Positions 7,365 to 15,993 of a stretch of 37,277 nt of DNA are shown in pieces. Position 1 is the stretch's first letter; every line of letters starts with the position of its first letter. Source of the DNA: Aquidulcibacter paucihalophilus (lineage in GTDB: Bacteria > Pseudomonadota > Alphaproteobacteria > Caulobacterales > Aquidulcibacteraceae); assembly GCF_002105465.1 (NCBI RefSeq), contig NZ_NCSQ01000157.1, positions 1 through 37,277 on the forward strand, in the 5' to 3' direction. Position numbers and translations under genes: made by a program. The notes under the pieces are model-generated. The model made no database searches. It worked only from the letters and a program-made list of their open reading frames with translations, and had not been told where the DNA came from.

Positions 7365-8285
7365 ATGCACAAAGTGAATTTAAATGGCCTAGATCTGAAC
7401 CTGCTGCCGCCGCTTGAGGCTTTGTTGCGGCGCAAGAATGTGACGCTGGCCGCCCGGGATGCGGGGATGAGCCAGCCTGCCATGAGCCGCGCCTTGGGCC
7501 GATTGCGGGCTATCTTTGAGGATCCGCTTTTGGTGCGCGGGGCCAAGGGCCTCGTGCTGACACCTAAGGCGCTTGACTTGGCCATGAGCTTGCGCCCGGC
7601 TCTTGAACGGTTAAGGGATGTGTTTCAGCGCCCCGATTTTGATCCCGCGACCGCACAACGTACCATCCGCTTTGCCAGCTCGGATGTGAACAACACGCTG
7701 ATTTTCCCAAAGCTGTTGCAGAATCTAGCCCAAGAAGCACCGGGCATCGACCTCAGTTGTGAACCCTATGGTCCCGACCTTTTGGCCCGTATGGCTTCGG
7801 GCGATTTAGATTTTGCATTTGCTTTGGATAGTTCGCCGCTGCCGACAGGGGCCAAGAGCCTCTATTTAGCCCAAGACGAATTGGCTTTGGTGATGCGGCG
7901 CACGCATCCCTTGGCCCAACATGATTGGTCGCTGGCGGATTATGGGCGGGTTCCTCACATTCTGATCCGGATTTTGAATGATGGGGTGACTGACTTAGAA
8001 GCTGTGCTTGCATTGCATGGGATCCAACGGCGCATCCTGTGGTCCACCTCCCATTTCCTAGCAGCCCTTGCCGCTGTTTCAGCGACAGACGCGGTCACGA
8101 CTGTGTCGCGGGCTTTTGCATCGCGTTTTGCCGATCAGTTTGACTTGATCCTGCGCGATCCGCCACTTGAAAACCGATCCCTCGGCATTGTTCTGGTAAT
8201 GTCACAAACCAGCGGGCATGACCCTTTGCTGTCGTGGGTGGCTGAGCAGGTCAAGCGCGCCGCGATGGAGGTTTATCGGTCATGA
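7365..8285 (+). CDS. LysR family transcriptional regulator
   Basis: DNA-binding regulator of about 306 aa. The N-terminal winged helix-turn-helix (LDLNLLPPLEALLRRKNVT, then ARDAGMSQPAMSRALGRLR) is of the subgroup that starts LxxLDLNLL. The C-terminal half is a LysR substrate-binding domain with two Rossmann-like lobes. Several in-frame starts exist (GTG 7338, ATG 7347, 7356, 7365) and none has a strong ribosome binding site; 7365 fits the usual family length best. It is divergent from the frameshifted epimerase-like gene, which it probably controls or once controlled. The effector cannot be read from the sequence. Confidence 0.88.
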   Translation: MHKVNLNGLDLNLLPPLEALLRRKNVTLAARDAGMSQPAMSRALGRLRAIFEDPLLVRGAKGLVLTPKALDLAMSLRPALERLRDVFQRPDFDPATAQRTIRFASSDVNNTLIFPKLLQNLAQEAPGIDLSCEPYGPDLLARMASGDLDFAFALDSSPLPTGAKSLYLAQDELALVMRRTHPLAQHDWSLADYGRVPHILIRILNDGVTDLEAVLALHGIQRRILWSTSHFLAALAAVSATDAVTTVSRAFASRFADQFDLILRDPPLENRSLGIVLVMSQTSGHDPLLSWVAEQVKRAAMEVYRS

Positions 8286-8310
8286 ATGGCCGGAGGGCAG
8301 CCCAGCAGCC

Positions 8311-8907
8311 CTAGAAGGTGCGCCCAAGGCGAATGCCAACATTGTCGAGACCTTGGTTCTTAGAACCGCCCAAAATATGGCCATGGCTTAAGTGCTCATA
8401 GACTAGATAGCTGGTCCAAGTCTCATTATGGCGGTAACCGACGGCTACACCCAGGCGGAAAAGATCGCGGGAACCCAAGGCTAATTCCTCAGCATTAAAC
8501 TTGGCGCGCCGCACGCTGTCAGACGGGGCATAGGGGTTGTCTAAAGGATCCCCATTGTGGATCACATAACCCAAATAGGGATCAATGGTGATGTTTTTGC
8601 TGACCGGAAAAGTCCAATCCAGTCCAACACCCGCAAAACTGGTCTCACCTTGTGTATTCAGCGAGGCAACCACGCCGGGGCGCGGCGAAAAGGCGACTTT
8701 CAGCCAGTCGGGGCTGTTCCACAGGACTTCAATCTGAACGTCGGGCCCATCTTCTTTGCCGGCATTTTTAGACACATTGGTCTCAACATTATGCGCCATA
8801 ATCGCCCCGCGTACTTCGCTGATTTGGGCATAAGCAGGCACAGCGATCAGGCTGCCCAATAGAGCACTCAAGCTGAACAAAATCACGGGCAAATTGGGGC
8901 GGCGCAT
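8311..8907 (-). CDS. Acyloxyacyl hydrolase, PagL-like lipid A deacylase
   Basis: Outer-membrane beta-barrel of 198 aa with a signal peptide (cleavage near AYAQ). The PagL family removes the 3-O-linked acyl chain from lipid A. The C-terminal region EHLSHGHILG carries a His-x-Ser pair (His172, Ser174) at the place of the PagL catalytic His and Ser. It is followed by a Gly-Leu-Asp-Asn-Val strand and a C-terminal Phe typical of outer-membrane barrels. Alternating hydrophobic strands such as GVGLDWTF and IDPYLGYVI support the barrel. The third catalytic residue, Glu in PagL, is not obvious; Asp188 is the nearest acidic residue after Ser174. It stands alone on the minus strand. Confidence 0.8.
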   Translation of the reverse strand: MRRPNLPVILFSLSALLGSLIAVPAYAQISEVRGAIMAHNVETNVSKNAGKEDGPDVQIEVLWNSPDWLKVAFSPRPGVVASLNTQGETSFAGVGLDWTFPVSKNITIDPYLGYVIHNGDPLDNPYAPSDSVRRAKFNAEELALGSRDLFRLGVAVGYRHNETWTSYLVYEHLSHGHILGGSKNQGLDNVGIRLGRTF

Positions 8908-8972
8908 CGGATCGATCCTTATGTGGTGCGTCTGCTAGAGCGCGAGTCCGCCTTAAGGGTCAATCAGGCAAC

Positions 8973-9002
8973 CAAAAAGGCCGCCCCGGATGGGGCGGCC
9001 TT
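8973..9002 (-). terminator. Rho-independent terminator of the chemotaxis receptor gene
   Basis: Perfect 11-bp stem AAGGCCGCCCC (8977-8987) with GGGGCGGCCTT (8992-9002) around a GGAT loop. Read on the minus strand the stem is followed by a T run (positions 8979-8973). It lies about 30 bp downstream of the MCP stop. Confidence 0.9.
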
Positions 9003-9033
9003 ATCAGATCGGCTGATTAGATGGTCAGGGCGT

Positions 9034-10689
9034 TTAGGCTGCACGGACCTCATCTAAAAACTTTCCGACAGCACGCTTGAGACTGACCGCTTGCATGCCA
9101 AGTTCCCGAGCCGCTGCCAAACTTTGCTCTGCCGCAGCCCCAGTTTCCGTTGAGCCTTGCTGCACCAATCCAATGGCTTGGCTGACCTCACTGGTTGCGG
9201 TTGCGACACTGGAGGTACTCTGCGTGATTTCCTGCACCGCAACCATTTGTTGTTCAACAGAGGCGGCGATCGTCGCCGAAATCTCGTTGATTTCGGAGAT
9301 TGTGCTGGCGATCCCTTCAATGGCGCTTACTGCCAATTGGGTTGCGCTTTGAACCCCGCCAATTTGATTGCTGATCTCATCGGTTGCTTTGGCTGTTTGC
9401 TCGGCCAAGCTTTTCACCTCAGAAGCTACAACGGCAAAGCCCTTGCCTGCTTCCCCAGCTCGCGCAGCCTCAATGGTCGCATTGAGGGCCAAGAGATTGG
9501 TTTGGCTCGCAATATCGGAAATCAAACTTACCACCGCGCCAATCTTGCCTGCCGCCTCAGACAGGGCAACCACAGTTGTGTTGGTTTCAGAGGCTTTACG
9601 CTCAGCGTCCTGCGCAATCTTAGCAGCAACTTGAACCTGATGGGCGATTTCTGAGATTGAAGCCGACATTTCTTCTGATGCAGAGGCAACAGACTGGACA
9701 TTCGAAGCCGAAATAGTGGCGGTACGCGCGACCGAGTCAGAATGAACTGACGTATCGTGCGCGGTGCGCGTCAGAGTTTCAGATGTTGCTTCCAGCTCGG
9801 TCGCAGCCGATGAAACCGTGTCCACAACTTGGGCAACGCTGGCTTCAAAGCTGTCTGCCAGGGCGTTCATAGCGGCTCGCTTGGTTTCTTGCAGCTCGCG
9901 ATCCTTATCCTTTGTGGCGGTTTCCAGCCTGCGCACTTCTTGAGCATTTTGCACAAAGACCTGCAAGGCCGACTGCATCCGTCCAACGCAATCCCGACGG
10001 CCCTGATTATCGACAACCACGTCAATGTTGCCTTTAGCCAGATCGTCCATCAAGGCAGTAGTCTTGATCAAGGGCGTGGCAATGACCGTGGATAACACCA
10101 TGGCAAATCCGCCACCAATGAAGATGATGGCACCAATCATGCCAAAGGCCATGTGGGTGCTTTGGGTTAGAAGCTGGCTCATCTGCGGCCCGATTTCATC
10201 CTGGCGCGCGCGCGACTCCTTCATCATCGTCGCGGTGATGGCCGAGATTGAGGCACCTAATTCATTGCGCTTGGCCGAAGCGCTAGGGTCGGTTTGCACC
10301 CGTTCAGCGACCGCACGATATTGGGCAATTTTCGCAGAAACTTCATCAAGCTTTGCCTTTATCTTAGGGTCAACGGCCGTTTCTTTTGCTTTCGTGAGCA
10401 ACTCGGCCAGTTGCACACCAGCCCCTTGCATCGCATTGATCTCAGCAGGGTCGCCGCTTGCTTCGTATTTGATCGCATGGACGCGCATCATTTGAAATTG
10501 TTCAGCAGCCACCCCAACCGCTGCTGTTTGCCGTGCAATTTGGCGATATTCGCCCACTAAAGCTTCAACTCTTTTGGATTCCCACGCTAAAACTGCGCAA
10601 GCTACAGTGACCAAGGCAATGAGGATACCAAATGCAATCTTGATTTTCTGAGCAACTGGCGCGTGCTTCACAAAGTAGTTGATCATCAT
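9034..10689 (-). CDS. Methyl-accepting chemotaxis protein
   Basis: Inner-membrane chemoreceptor of 551 aa. TM1 spans about residues 16-36, and a helical periplasmic ligand-binding domain of about 140 residues follows. TM2 (about 178-200) leads into a HAMP segment ([18 protein letters not shown]) and a long cytoplasmic coiled coil. The highly conserved signalling tip is present near residues 385-420 ([20 protein letters not shown], then [12 protein letters not shown]), where CheA and CheW bind. The periplasmic part looks like a four-helix-bundle sensor, so the ligand is unknown. There is no terminal methylesterase-binding pentapeptide. ATG 10686 or 10689 follows a GGGGGT stretch. No other chemotaxis genes are near. 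Confidence 0.95.
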   Translation of the reverse strand: MMINYFVKHAPVAQKIKIAFGILIALVTVACAVLAWESKRVEALVGEYRQIARQTAAVGVAAEQFQMMRVHAIKYEASGDPAEINAMQGAGVQLAELLTKAKETAVDPKIKAKLDEVSAKIAQYRAVAERVQTDPSASAKRNELGASISAITATMMKESRARQDEIGPQMSQLLTQSTHMAFGMIGAIIFIGGGFAMVLSTVIATPLIKTTALMDDLAKGNIDVVVDNQGRRDCVGRMQSALQVFVQNAQEVRRLETATKDKDRELQETKRAAMNALADSFEASVAQVVDTVSSAATELEATSETLTRTAHDTSVHSDSVARTATISASNVQSVASASEEMSASISEIAHQVQVAAKIAQDAERKASETNTTVVALSEAAGKIGAVVSLISDIASQTNLLALNATIEAARAGEAGKGFAVVASEVKSLAEQTAKATDEISNQIGGVQSATQLAVSAIEGIASTISEINEISATIAASVEQQMVAVQEITQSTSSVATATSEVSQAIGLVQQGSTETGAAAEQSLAAARELGMQAVSLKRAVGKFLDEVRAA

Positions 10690-10890
10690 CTACCCCCGAA
10701 CTGTACTGTAAGGAAACCGGGGAATTCTCGCAATTATCTAAAATTTTTCTTACCCGTCGTTATTTTTTCTGTTCACGTTCTTGTGATTATTCGGGATGAT
10801 CAGGCGCGCAATTTTCTGGGTGTGTGAGGGGCCGTGATTGCCAATAGGGCGTTACGGCTTTAGGGCTGGCGCACTGATTTGGAGGTTCCC

Positions 10891-11688
10891 ATGGCCGTAG
10901 CGAAACTGGAAAAGGATGGGGCAATTGCCACCATCACCATCACCCGCCCTGAAGCAATGAATGCTCTGGGCCAGCCCGGCGACGGCGATTTGTTCCAAGC
11001 CATTTGCGCAGACATCAACGCGGATCGCGCCATCCGCGCTGCCATTCTAACAGGCGAGGGTAGGGCCTTTTCTGCCGGCGGTGATGTCAAGGCGATGAAG
11101 GAACGAACCGGCGCCTTTGGCGGTAGCCCTGCTGAAATTCGTGAAGCCTATCGTGGTAACATCCATAAAATCATCAAGGCATTGTGGAATTTAGAAGTGC
11201 CCTTGGTTAGCGCTATAAACGGCCCTGCGATCGGGCTTGGTTGCGATGTGGCCTGCATGGGTGACATACGTTTGGCCGCGAGTGGGGCAAAATTTGGTGT
11301 GACCTTTCTAAAGCTTGGCCTGATCCCGGGCGATGGCGGGGCTTGGTTGACCCCGCGCATCGTTGGATGGAGCCGGGCGTGTGAGCTGTTGTTTACTGGC
11401 GATGTTGTCGATGCACAGACCGCGCGCGAGTTCGGCTTTGTTTCCCGTGTGGTCGAGGCCGATGTCTTGATGGCAGAAGCGCGCGCCATGGCTGAAAAAA
11501 TCGCCCAACAGCCCCCCCATGCATTGCGGGTCACCAAGGCTCTCATGCGCCAAGGCCAAACCGCAACCTTCGACACCATTATGGAATTATCTGCAGCCTC
11601 CCAAGGCTTGATGCATCACACGGCTGACCATGAAGAGGGCGTAGATGCGATTTTGGAAAAGCGTAGCCCCAAATTTACCGGCCAATGA
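10891..11688 (+). CDS. Enoyl-CoA hydratase/isomerase family protein
   Basis: Crotonase-fold enzyme of 265 aa, expected to hydrate or isomerise enoyl-CoA substrates in the cytosol. It has the crotonase oxyanion-hole segments (GEGRAFSAGGDVKAM and NGPAIGLGCDVACMGDIRLA) and the expected PGDGGAWLTPRIVG stretch with a following Ala-rich C-terminal helix region. ATG 10891 has an excellent GGAGG at 10881-10885; the upstream TTG is not needed. Its stop overlaps the start of the next lipoprotein gene by 4 bp. Neighbouring acyl-CoA dehydrogenase and serine hydrolase genes suggest a fatty- or aromatic-acid breakdown role; the exact substrate is not readable. Confidence 0.92.
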   Translation: MAVAKLEKDGAIATITITRPEAMNALGQPGDGDLFQAICADINADRAIRAAILTGEGRAFSAGGDVKAMKERTGAFGGSPAEIREAYRGNIHKIIKALWNLEVPLVSAINGPAIGLGCDVACMGDIRLAASGAKFGVTFLKLGLIPGDGGAWLTPRIVGWSRACELLFTGDVVDAQTAREFGFVSRVVEADVLMAEARAMAEKIAQQPPHALRVTKALMRQGQTATFDTIMELSAASQGLMHHTADHEEGVDAILEKRSPKFTGQ

Positions 11689-12194
11689 AACGTTTCGCTC
11701 TCTGTTTCCTCGCCTGCGCACTCGGTGCCTGCGATCCAGGTGATCGGGACCAAAATCCGCGCGACCGCGTCGGAACGGAGGGGCCGCTATCATGGCGTTT
11801 GGTGGCGCAGCCGTCTGGGGCAGCCGCCTTTTTGTCGCGGCCAGGGGCAGCACCAGACTTGGTGTTGTGGTGCGATGATCGACAGCGCATCACCCTGCGC
11901 GCACATGTGTTTAAGGCACCTTCCGCCCAGCCAGATCTGGTGTTGACGACCAAGGCGGGCCGCATTGTGTTCCAAGAGGTCCGTCGCCAAGGCGGCGTAC
12001 GCGAAGCCGACCGCAAATTGGTTGAAGGCAAGATTGCCTTAGCCGATACGGGTGTCGCCGACGCCATTCTGGCCGCGAGCGACTTTACCTTGACGTCGGG
12101 TGACGTTGACTATCGTGCCCAGCCGGTGGATCGTGACCAGGTACTGCCCGCCTTTGTGACTGCTTGTCGCAAGGAGGCGCCAAAAGCGCCCTAA
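11685..12194 (+). CDS. Small putative lipoprotein
   Basis: Protein of 169 aa that I do not recognise. The N-terminus MKRFALCFLACALGAC is a lipoprotein signal with lipobox LGAC (Cys16). The mature part contains beta-strand-like stretches (LSWRLVAQ, DLVLWCDD, ITLRAHVF) and ends with a Cys-containing helix. The Cys residues at WCDD and TACRKE might form a disulfide in the periplasm. Translation is coupled to the enoyl-CoA hydratase by an ATGA overlap, although the enzyme is cytosolic, so the link is probably only transcriptional. Confidence 0.7.
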   Translation: MKRFALCFLACALGACDPGDRDQNPRDRVGTEGPLSWRLVAQPSGAAAFLSRPGAAPDLVLWCDDRQRITLRAHVFKAPSAQPDLVLTTKAGRIVFQEVRRQGGVREADRKLVEGKIALADTGVADAILAASDFTLTSGDVDYRAQPVDRDQVLPAFVTACRKEAPKAP

Positions 12195-12221
12195 AGAGCG
12201 CATGAAATGGGGGAGAAGGCG

Positions 12222-13370
12222 ATGTCACAAGCACCGACGGTCCACGGATATGTCGCACAAGGCTTTGAATCCGTTCGCGATGTATTTGCGCGGAATTTGG
12301 CCAGTGGCGAAGAGTTGGGCGCAACCTTCAGCGTCATCCAGGACGGCGAAACCATTATCGATCTTTATGGTGGGGTGCGCGATGAAGCTCGGACAGAACC
12401 TTTGGGGCCGGATGATCTTTTCAATGTTTGGTCAACTACAAAGGGCATGGCCGCGCTGAGCATTGCGATCGTCGTTGAGCGCGGATTAATGGACTATGAG
12501 GCACCAGTTGCCACCTATTGGCCTGAGTTTGCCGTCCATGGCAAAGAGGCGATCACTGTTGAAACCTTGTTGAGCCATGCCAGTGGTATTCAAGGCGCTG
12601 ATACCCCTGCAACCACGGAAGAGCTTCTTGATATTCCAGCTTTTTCGGCGCGACTGGCCGCGCAAGCCCCCTTGTTTCCGCCGGGGTCAGCTAACGCTTA
12701 CAATGCCGAGATTTTTGGTCATTGGGTAGATGCCTTGTTGCGGCGGACGGATGGACGTTCGTTGGTCGCGTTTTTTGCTGATGAAGTGGCAAAGCCGTTA
12801 AATGCTGATGTCTGGATTGGTCTTCCCTATGACCAGCACCATCGCCGCGCCCCTATCGTCGCGCCCTGGGCTCCGATGATGGCTGCAAGTCCACCTGCGA
12901 CCGATCCGGTGATAAAATCAGCCCTCGGCAGCCCACGTATGAGTCCTCTTGAAGCCAATCGTCCGGATTGGATGGCCGCCGGGAATGGTGCTGCAGGGGG
13001 TAGTGCCAATGCCCGCGGGATTGCACGCGTGTATGGGGCCTTGGCGCGGGGCGGCGACTTAGATGGCGCACGGATCATCTCGCCCGAAGGCATTGATCGG
13101 ATGGTGGCTGAACGCCGTGCGAGTAAGGACAAAGTTTTGGGTGTTTGGGTGCGGTGGGCTGCCGGTGTCATCCTGTCAACACGCGGACTTTATGGCCCCT
13201 TAGATACCAGTTTTGGTCATTCGGGCTGGGGTGGCAGTTTTGGCTTTGCCGATCCGGTAAACAAGCTTGGCGTGGCTTATGCCATGAACCTCATGGCCCC
13301 CAATCTGGCAGGCGATCCGCGTGGCGGTGGACTGGTCGCTGAGACCTATAAATGTCTCGGGCTTGGCTGA
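12222..13370 (+). CDS. Serine hydrolase, beta-lactamase/EstB family
   Basis: Serine hydrolase of 382 aa in the class C beta-lactamase fold (EstB-like esterase group). The Ser-x-x-K nucleophile motif is STTK (Ser71-Lys74). A downstream AYNAEIFG segment supplies the second-motif Tyr, and the C-terminal FGHSGWGGSFGFADP region is the usual family motif 3 area. No signal peptide is visible, so an intracellular esterase is more likely than a periplasmic beta-lactamase. ATG 12222 is preferred over 12207 because a GGGAGAAGG stretch lies immediately upstream of it. It follows the lipoprotein gene by 27 bp. Confidence 0.88.
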   Translation: MSQAPTVHGYVAQGFESVRDVFARNLASGEELGATFSVIQDGETIIDLYGGVRDEARTEPLGPDDLFNVWSTTKGMAALSIAIVVERGLMDYEAPVATYWPEFAVHGKEAITVETLLSHASGIQGADTPATTEELLDIPAFSARLAAQAPLFPPGSANAYNAEIFGHWVDALLRRTDGRSLVAFFADEVAKPLNADVWIGLPYDQHHRRAPIVAPWAPMMAASPPATDPVIKSALGSPRMSPLEANRPDWMAAGNGAAGGSANARGIARVYGALARGGDLDGARIISPEGIDRMVAERRASKDKVLGVWVRWAAGVILSTRGLYGPLDTSFGHSGWGGSFGFADPVNKLGVAYAMNLMAPNLAGDPRGGGLVAETYKCLGLG

Positions 13371-13471
13371 ACAGTTCGCAACAGCTTTGCCCTTCCATCA
13401 TGCTTCAAACCACCTATAACCAAAATCACAGCAACAAGAATACCAACTCAAGACGTTAGGGAGAAAACCAA

Positions 13472-13762
13472 ATGATCGGAATCTGCGCACAATTCACCAT
13501 TCAACCCGGCAAGAATGCTGAATTTGAAGCCTTGTTGACCGAGTTTGTCACCACGGTGAAAGCCAAAGAGCCTGGTGCCACCGTCTATCAATTGTGCAAA
13601 AGCGCGAAGGCTGAAAACGACTATTTCATGCTGGAACTTTATGCCGACCAAGCCGCCCTAGACGCCCATGGCAAGACCGAACATATGGCTGAATTGGTCG
13701 CCAAAATCGGTGGTTTCCTTGCCGCCCCGCCAAAGCTGACCCAAGGCCCAGCCGTATTCTAG
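13472..13762 (+). CDS. Antibiotic biosynthesis monooxygenase (ABM) domain protein
   Basis: Protein of 96 aa with the small dimeric ferredoxin-like ABM/YgiN fold. Typical features are the first strand GICAQFTIQPG, the helix with ELLTEF-like residues, the PGATVYQL strand, FMLELYADQAAL and the HGKTEHMAEL helix. Proteins of this family can be quinol or heme-type monooxygenases, but many small ones lack known substrates. A GGGAG site precedes the ATG. It is 11 bp upstream of the acyl-CoA dehydrogenase gene and likely shares its transcript. Confidence 0.88.
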   Translation: MIGICAQFTIQPGKNAEFEALLTEFVTTVKAKEPGATVYQLCKSAKAENDYFMLELYADQAALDAHGKTEHMAELVAKIGGFLAAPPKLTQGPAVF

Positions 13763-13773
13763 GATAAGTCGCG

Positions 13774-15006
13774 ATGGATTTAGCATTCACTGCAGAAGAC
13801 CTCGCCTTCCAAGCTGAAGTTCGCGCTTGGATTGCCGAGAATTATACCCCCGCTTTGCGGGCGAAAATGGCCTTGTCGAAGAATGGCTATCTGGACAAGG
13901 AAGGCCAAGTTGAGTGGCAAAAGAAGCTGGCCGCTCGCGGCTGGGCTGCCCCTGATTGGCCGGTTGAACATGGCGGACCGGGCTGGACCCCCAGCCAACG
14001 CTATATATTCAACATGGAAGTTTCGGCGGCTGGTTGTCCAACGCCATCGCCGATGGGTTTGAAAATGGTGGCGCCGGTCATCATGGCCTTTGGCAATGAC
14101 AAACAAAAAGCCCAGCATTTGCCGAAGATTCTGAACTCAGACATCTGGTGGTGTCAAGGCTATTCTGAGCCCGGTTCGGGTTCAGACCTCGCCAGCTTGC
14201 AAATGAAGGCCGAGAAGACGATGCGCGATGGCGTTGAGGGTTATATCCTCAATGGCTCGAAAATTTGGACAACCCAAGCCCAATGGGCCGACTGGATGTT
14301 CAATCTGGTGCGCACCAGCCAAGAGGCGAAAAACCAAAACGGCATCAGCTTTATCCTTGTCGACATGAAAACGCCGGGTATTAGTATCCGCCCCTTACCG
14401 ACCTTGGATGGTCCAATCGAAGGCCAGCAGGAAATCAATCAAGTCTTCTATGAAGACGTGTTTGTGCCTGCCGAGAATCTGATTGGGGAAGAGGGTAAGG
14501 GCTGGACCTATGCCAAATATCTCTTGGAGTTTGAGCGCGGCAATGCCTATGCGCCCGGCCTGAAAAATGCGCTCAAAAAGGTGAAGCGCATCGCAGCGGT
14601 TGAGCAAATGGGCGAACGTGCCTTGTTGAAAGACCCAGATTTTAGTCGCAAAATTGCGGAGCTGGAAATCCAGATCAATGCGCTAGATGCAACCGAGTTG
14701 AAGATTTTCTCGGGCCTTTCTTCGGGCAAATCGGTCGGTGCGGCTTCCTCTATGCTGAAGTGCAAAGGCAGCGAGATGCAGCAAGCTATTTCCGAGCTGG
14801 CTTTAGAAGCGGTTGGCGTGTCGGGCATCCCGTTTGTTGCAGACAGCTGGGGCATTTTGGACGGGCGTTCCAACGACCCATTCCCGGTGCCAGACTATGC
14901 GGTGGCTGTGGCACCCTCCTATTTCAATTATCGCAAGACCTCGATTTATGCAGGGTCTAACGAAATCCAGCGTAACATCATGGCGAAGATGGTGTTGGGC
15001 CTCTAA
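13774..15006 (+). CDS. Acyl-CoA dehydrogenase family protein
   Basis: FAD-dependent acyl-CoA dehydrogenase of 410 aa that oxidises an acyl-CoA and passes electrons to ETF. The N-terminal helical domain, the middle strand domain with YSEPGSGSDLASL, and the C-terminal helical domain ending YAGSNEIQRNIMAKMVLGL are all present. At the position where MCAD-like enzymes have the catalytic Glu (Y-E-G), Ala393 is found. Glu254 in the helix motif FERG matches the alternative base position used by isovaleryl-CoA and long-chain enzymes. N-terminal and WWCQGY features also recall the pimeloyl-CoA dehydrogenase large subunit group, but no small subunit is adjacent. Confidence 0.93.
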   Translation: MDLAFTAEDLAFQAEVRAWIAENYTPALRAKMALSKNGYLDKEGQVEWQKKLAARGWAAPDWPVEHGGPGWTPSQRYIFNMEVSAAGCPTPSPMGLKMVAPVIMAFGNDKQKAQHLPKILNSDIWWCQGYSEPGSGSDLASLQMKAEKTMRDGVEGYILNGSKIWTTQAQWADWMFNLVRTSQEAKNQNGISFILVDMKTPGISIRPLPTLDGPIEGQQEINQVFYEDVFVPAENLIGEEGKGWTYAKYLLEFERGNAYAPGLKNALKKVKRIAAVEQMGERALLKDPDFSRKIAELEIQINALDATELKIFSGLSSGKSVGAASSMLKCKGSEMQQAISELALEAVGVSGIPFVADSWGILDGRSNDPFPVPDYAVAVAPSYFNYRKTSIYAGSNEIQRNIMAKMVLGL

Positions 15007-15015
15007 ACACCTTAA

Positions 15016-15061
15016 GCCCCTCAGAGCTTGGGTGCGCTAAGCCGAGTAAGCTCTGAGGGGC
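15016..15061 (+). terminator. Long hairpin after the acyl-CoA dehydrogenase gene
   Basis: Perfect 14-bp stem GCCCCTCAGAGCTT (15016-15029) with AAGCTCTGAGGGGC (15048-15061) and an 18-nt loop. It starts 10 bp after the stop codon. The 3' T tract is weak (ATCTATACA), so it may act as an mRNA-stabilising hairpin as well as a terminator. Confidence 0.65.
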
Positions 15062-15100
15062 ATCTATACAAACAAACCTAAAGTAGGTTATGCTTGGTGC

Positions 15101-15967
15101 ATGGACACACAAGCACATCCCACCGAGCCCTCCATTTTTATCGGTCCACAAGAGGCCAAGAACCTGCCGACTTGGCGGGCTGCCGTCTCAGAGCGCACGG
15201 CTGAACTCATGGCCAAATTGGCCATTTTGTCCTACGAGACAGATTTAGAAGAATTATCCAAACAATTGAATTTAGGTCATTTTGAGCTTCTGGCTGTCTA
15301 TGACCAAGAAGGCAGTCAAGCTTTCTTGGCCCGTACCGATGACTTTGCTGTCGTTGCGTTTCGAGGCACCGATTCCCTGGTGGATTGGAAGACCAATTTG
15401 ATGAGTGAATCTGTCTCGGTCGAGACACGTTTGGGTAGTGTGGAGATTCATAAGGGCTTTAAGAAGGCCTATGATCGGATTGGGGCCCAGCTTCTGGCGG
15501 ACGTCAATTCTCATGTCCCGAGAGATAAGGGGCTTTATTTGACAGGGCATAGTTTAGGAGGGGCTTTGGCACAAATTGCCTCGACTCAATTGGAGCGGGA
15601 TAATCTTGCGGCCTGCTATACATTTGGGGCACCACGCGTCGGCGATCTATCCTTTGACCGTTTGGTTGTGTGCCCGCACTATCGGTTCGTGAATGGCTGG
15701 GATCTTGTAACCACTTTGCCACCGCCGCTTTTTTCGCCCTATCGCCATACAGGTGATCCGCGCCTTTTAACCGCTTCGGGCAAGCCGATCATGCGGCGCG
15801 ACCGCAGTCCATTGGTCAAAATCTTCCATACGATTGTGGGCATCGTCTCCTTCATTTTTGGTAATCCGCGCCTCTTGGAGGACCATCGCATGGAAGCCTA
15901 TATCGACAAAATAAAAGCCGCCCGCGCCTTGAGAGGGGAGGCGCGGGTCGGCGGCATGTTTGACTAG
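15101..15967 (+). CDS. Class 3 lipase family protein
   Basis: Alpha/beta-hydrolase of 288 aa in the lipase class 3 family (fungal triacylglycerol lipase type). The nucleophile elbow GHSLGGALAQ places Ser151 as nucleophile. The segment NGWDLVTTLPP provides the expected acid and the C-terminal DHRMEAYI motif the catalytic His. The strand VVAFRGTDS-like (residues FAVVAFRGTDSLVDW) upstream is family-typical. No signal peptide is seen, so it is likely cytosolic or secreted by another route. It stands in front of a convergent SDR gene, whose terminator lies inside this coding sequence near its end. Confidence 0.9.
   Translation: MDTQAHPTEPSIFIGPQEAKNLPTWRAAVSERTAELMAKLAILSYETDLEELSKQLNLGHFELLAVYDQEGSQAFLARTDDFAVVAFRGTDSLVDWKTNLMSESVSVETRLGSVEIHKGFKKAYDRIGAQLLADVNSHVPRDKGLYLTGHSLGGALAQIASTQLERDNLAACYTFGAPRVGDLSFDRLVVCPHYRFVNGWDLVTTLPPPLFSPYRHTGDPRLLTASGKPIMRRDRSPLVKIFHTIVGIVSFIFGNPRLLEDHRMEAYIDKIKAARALRGEARVGGMFD
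15909..15952 (-). terminator. Terminator of the SDR gene inside the lipase 3' end
   Basis: Stem CCCGCGCCT (15921-15929) with AGGCGCGGG (15939-15947), extended by GCCG/CGGC. On the minus strand it is followed by TTTTATTTT (15917-15909). It therefore ends SDR transcripts while encoding the last codons of the lipase gene on the plus strand. Confidence 0.75.
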
Positions 15968-15993
15968 ATTTTGGGCTTGAAGTTCGGTGGGGC

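Noticed and set aside
12222..13370. Calling the serine hydrolase a beta-lactamase resistance gene
   Set aside because: No signal peptide and its motifs fit the EstB-type esterase group better than periplasmic class C enzymes.
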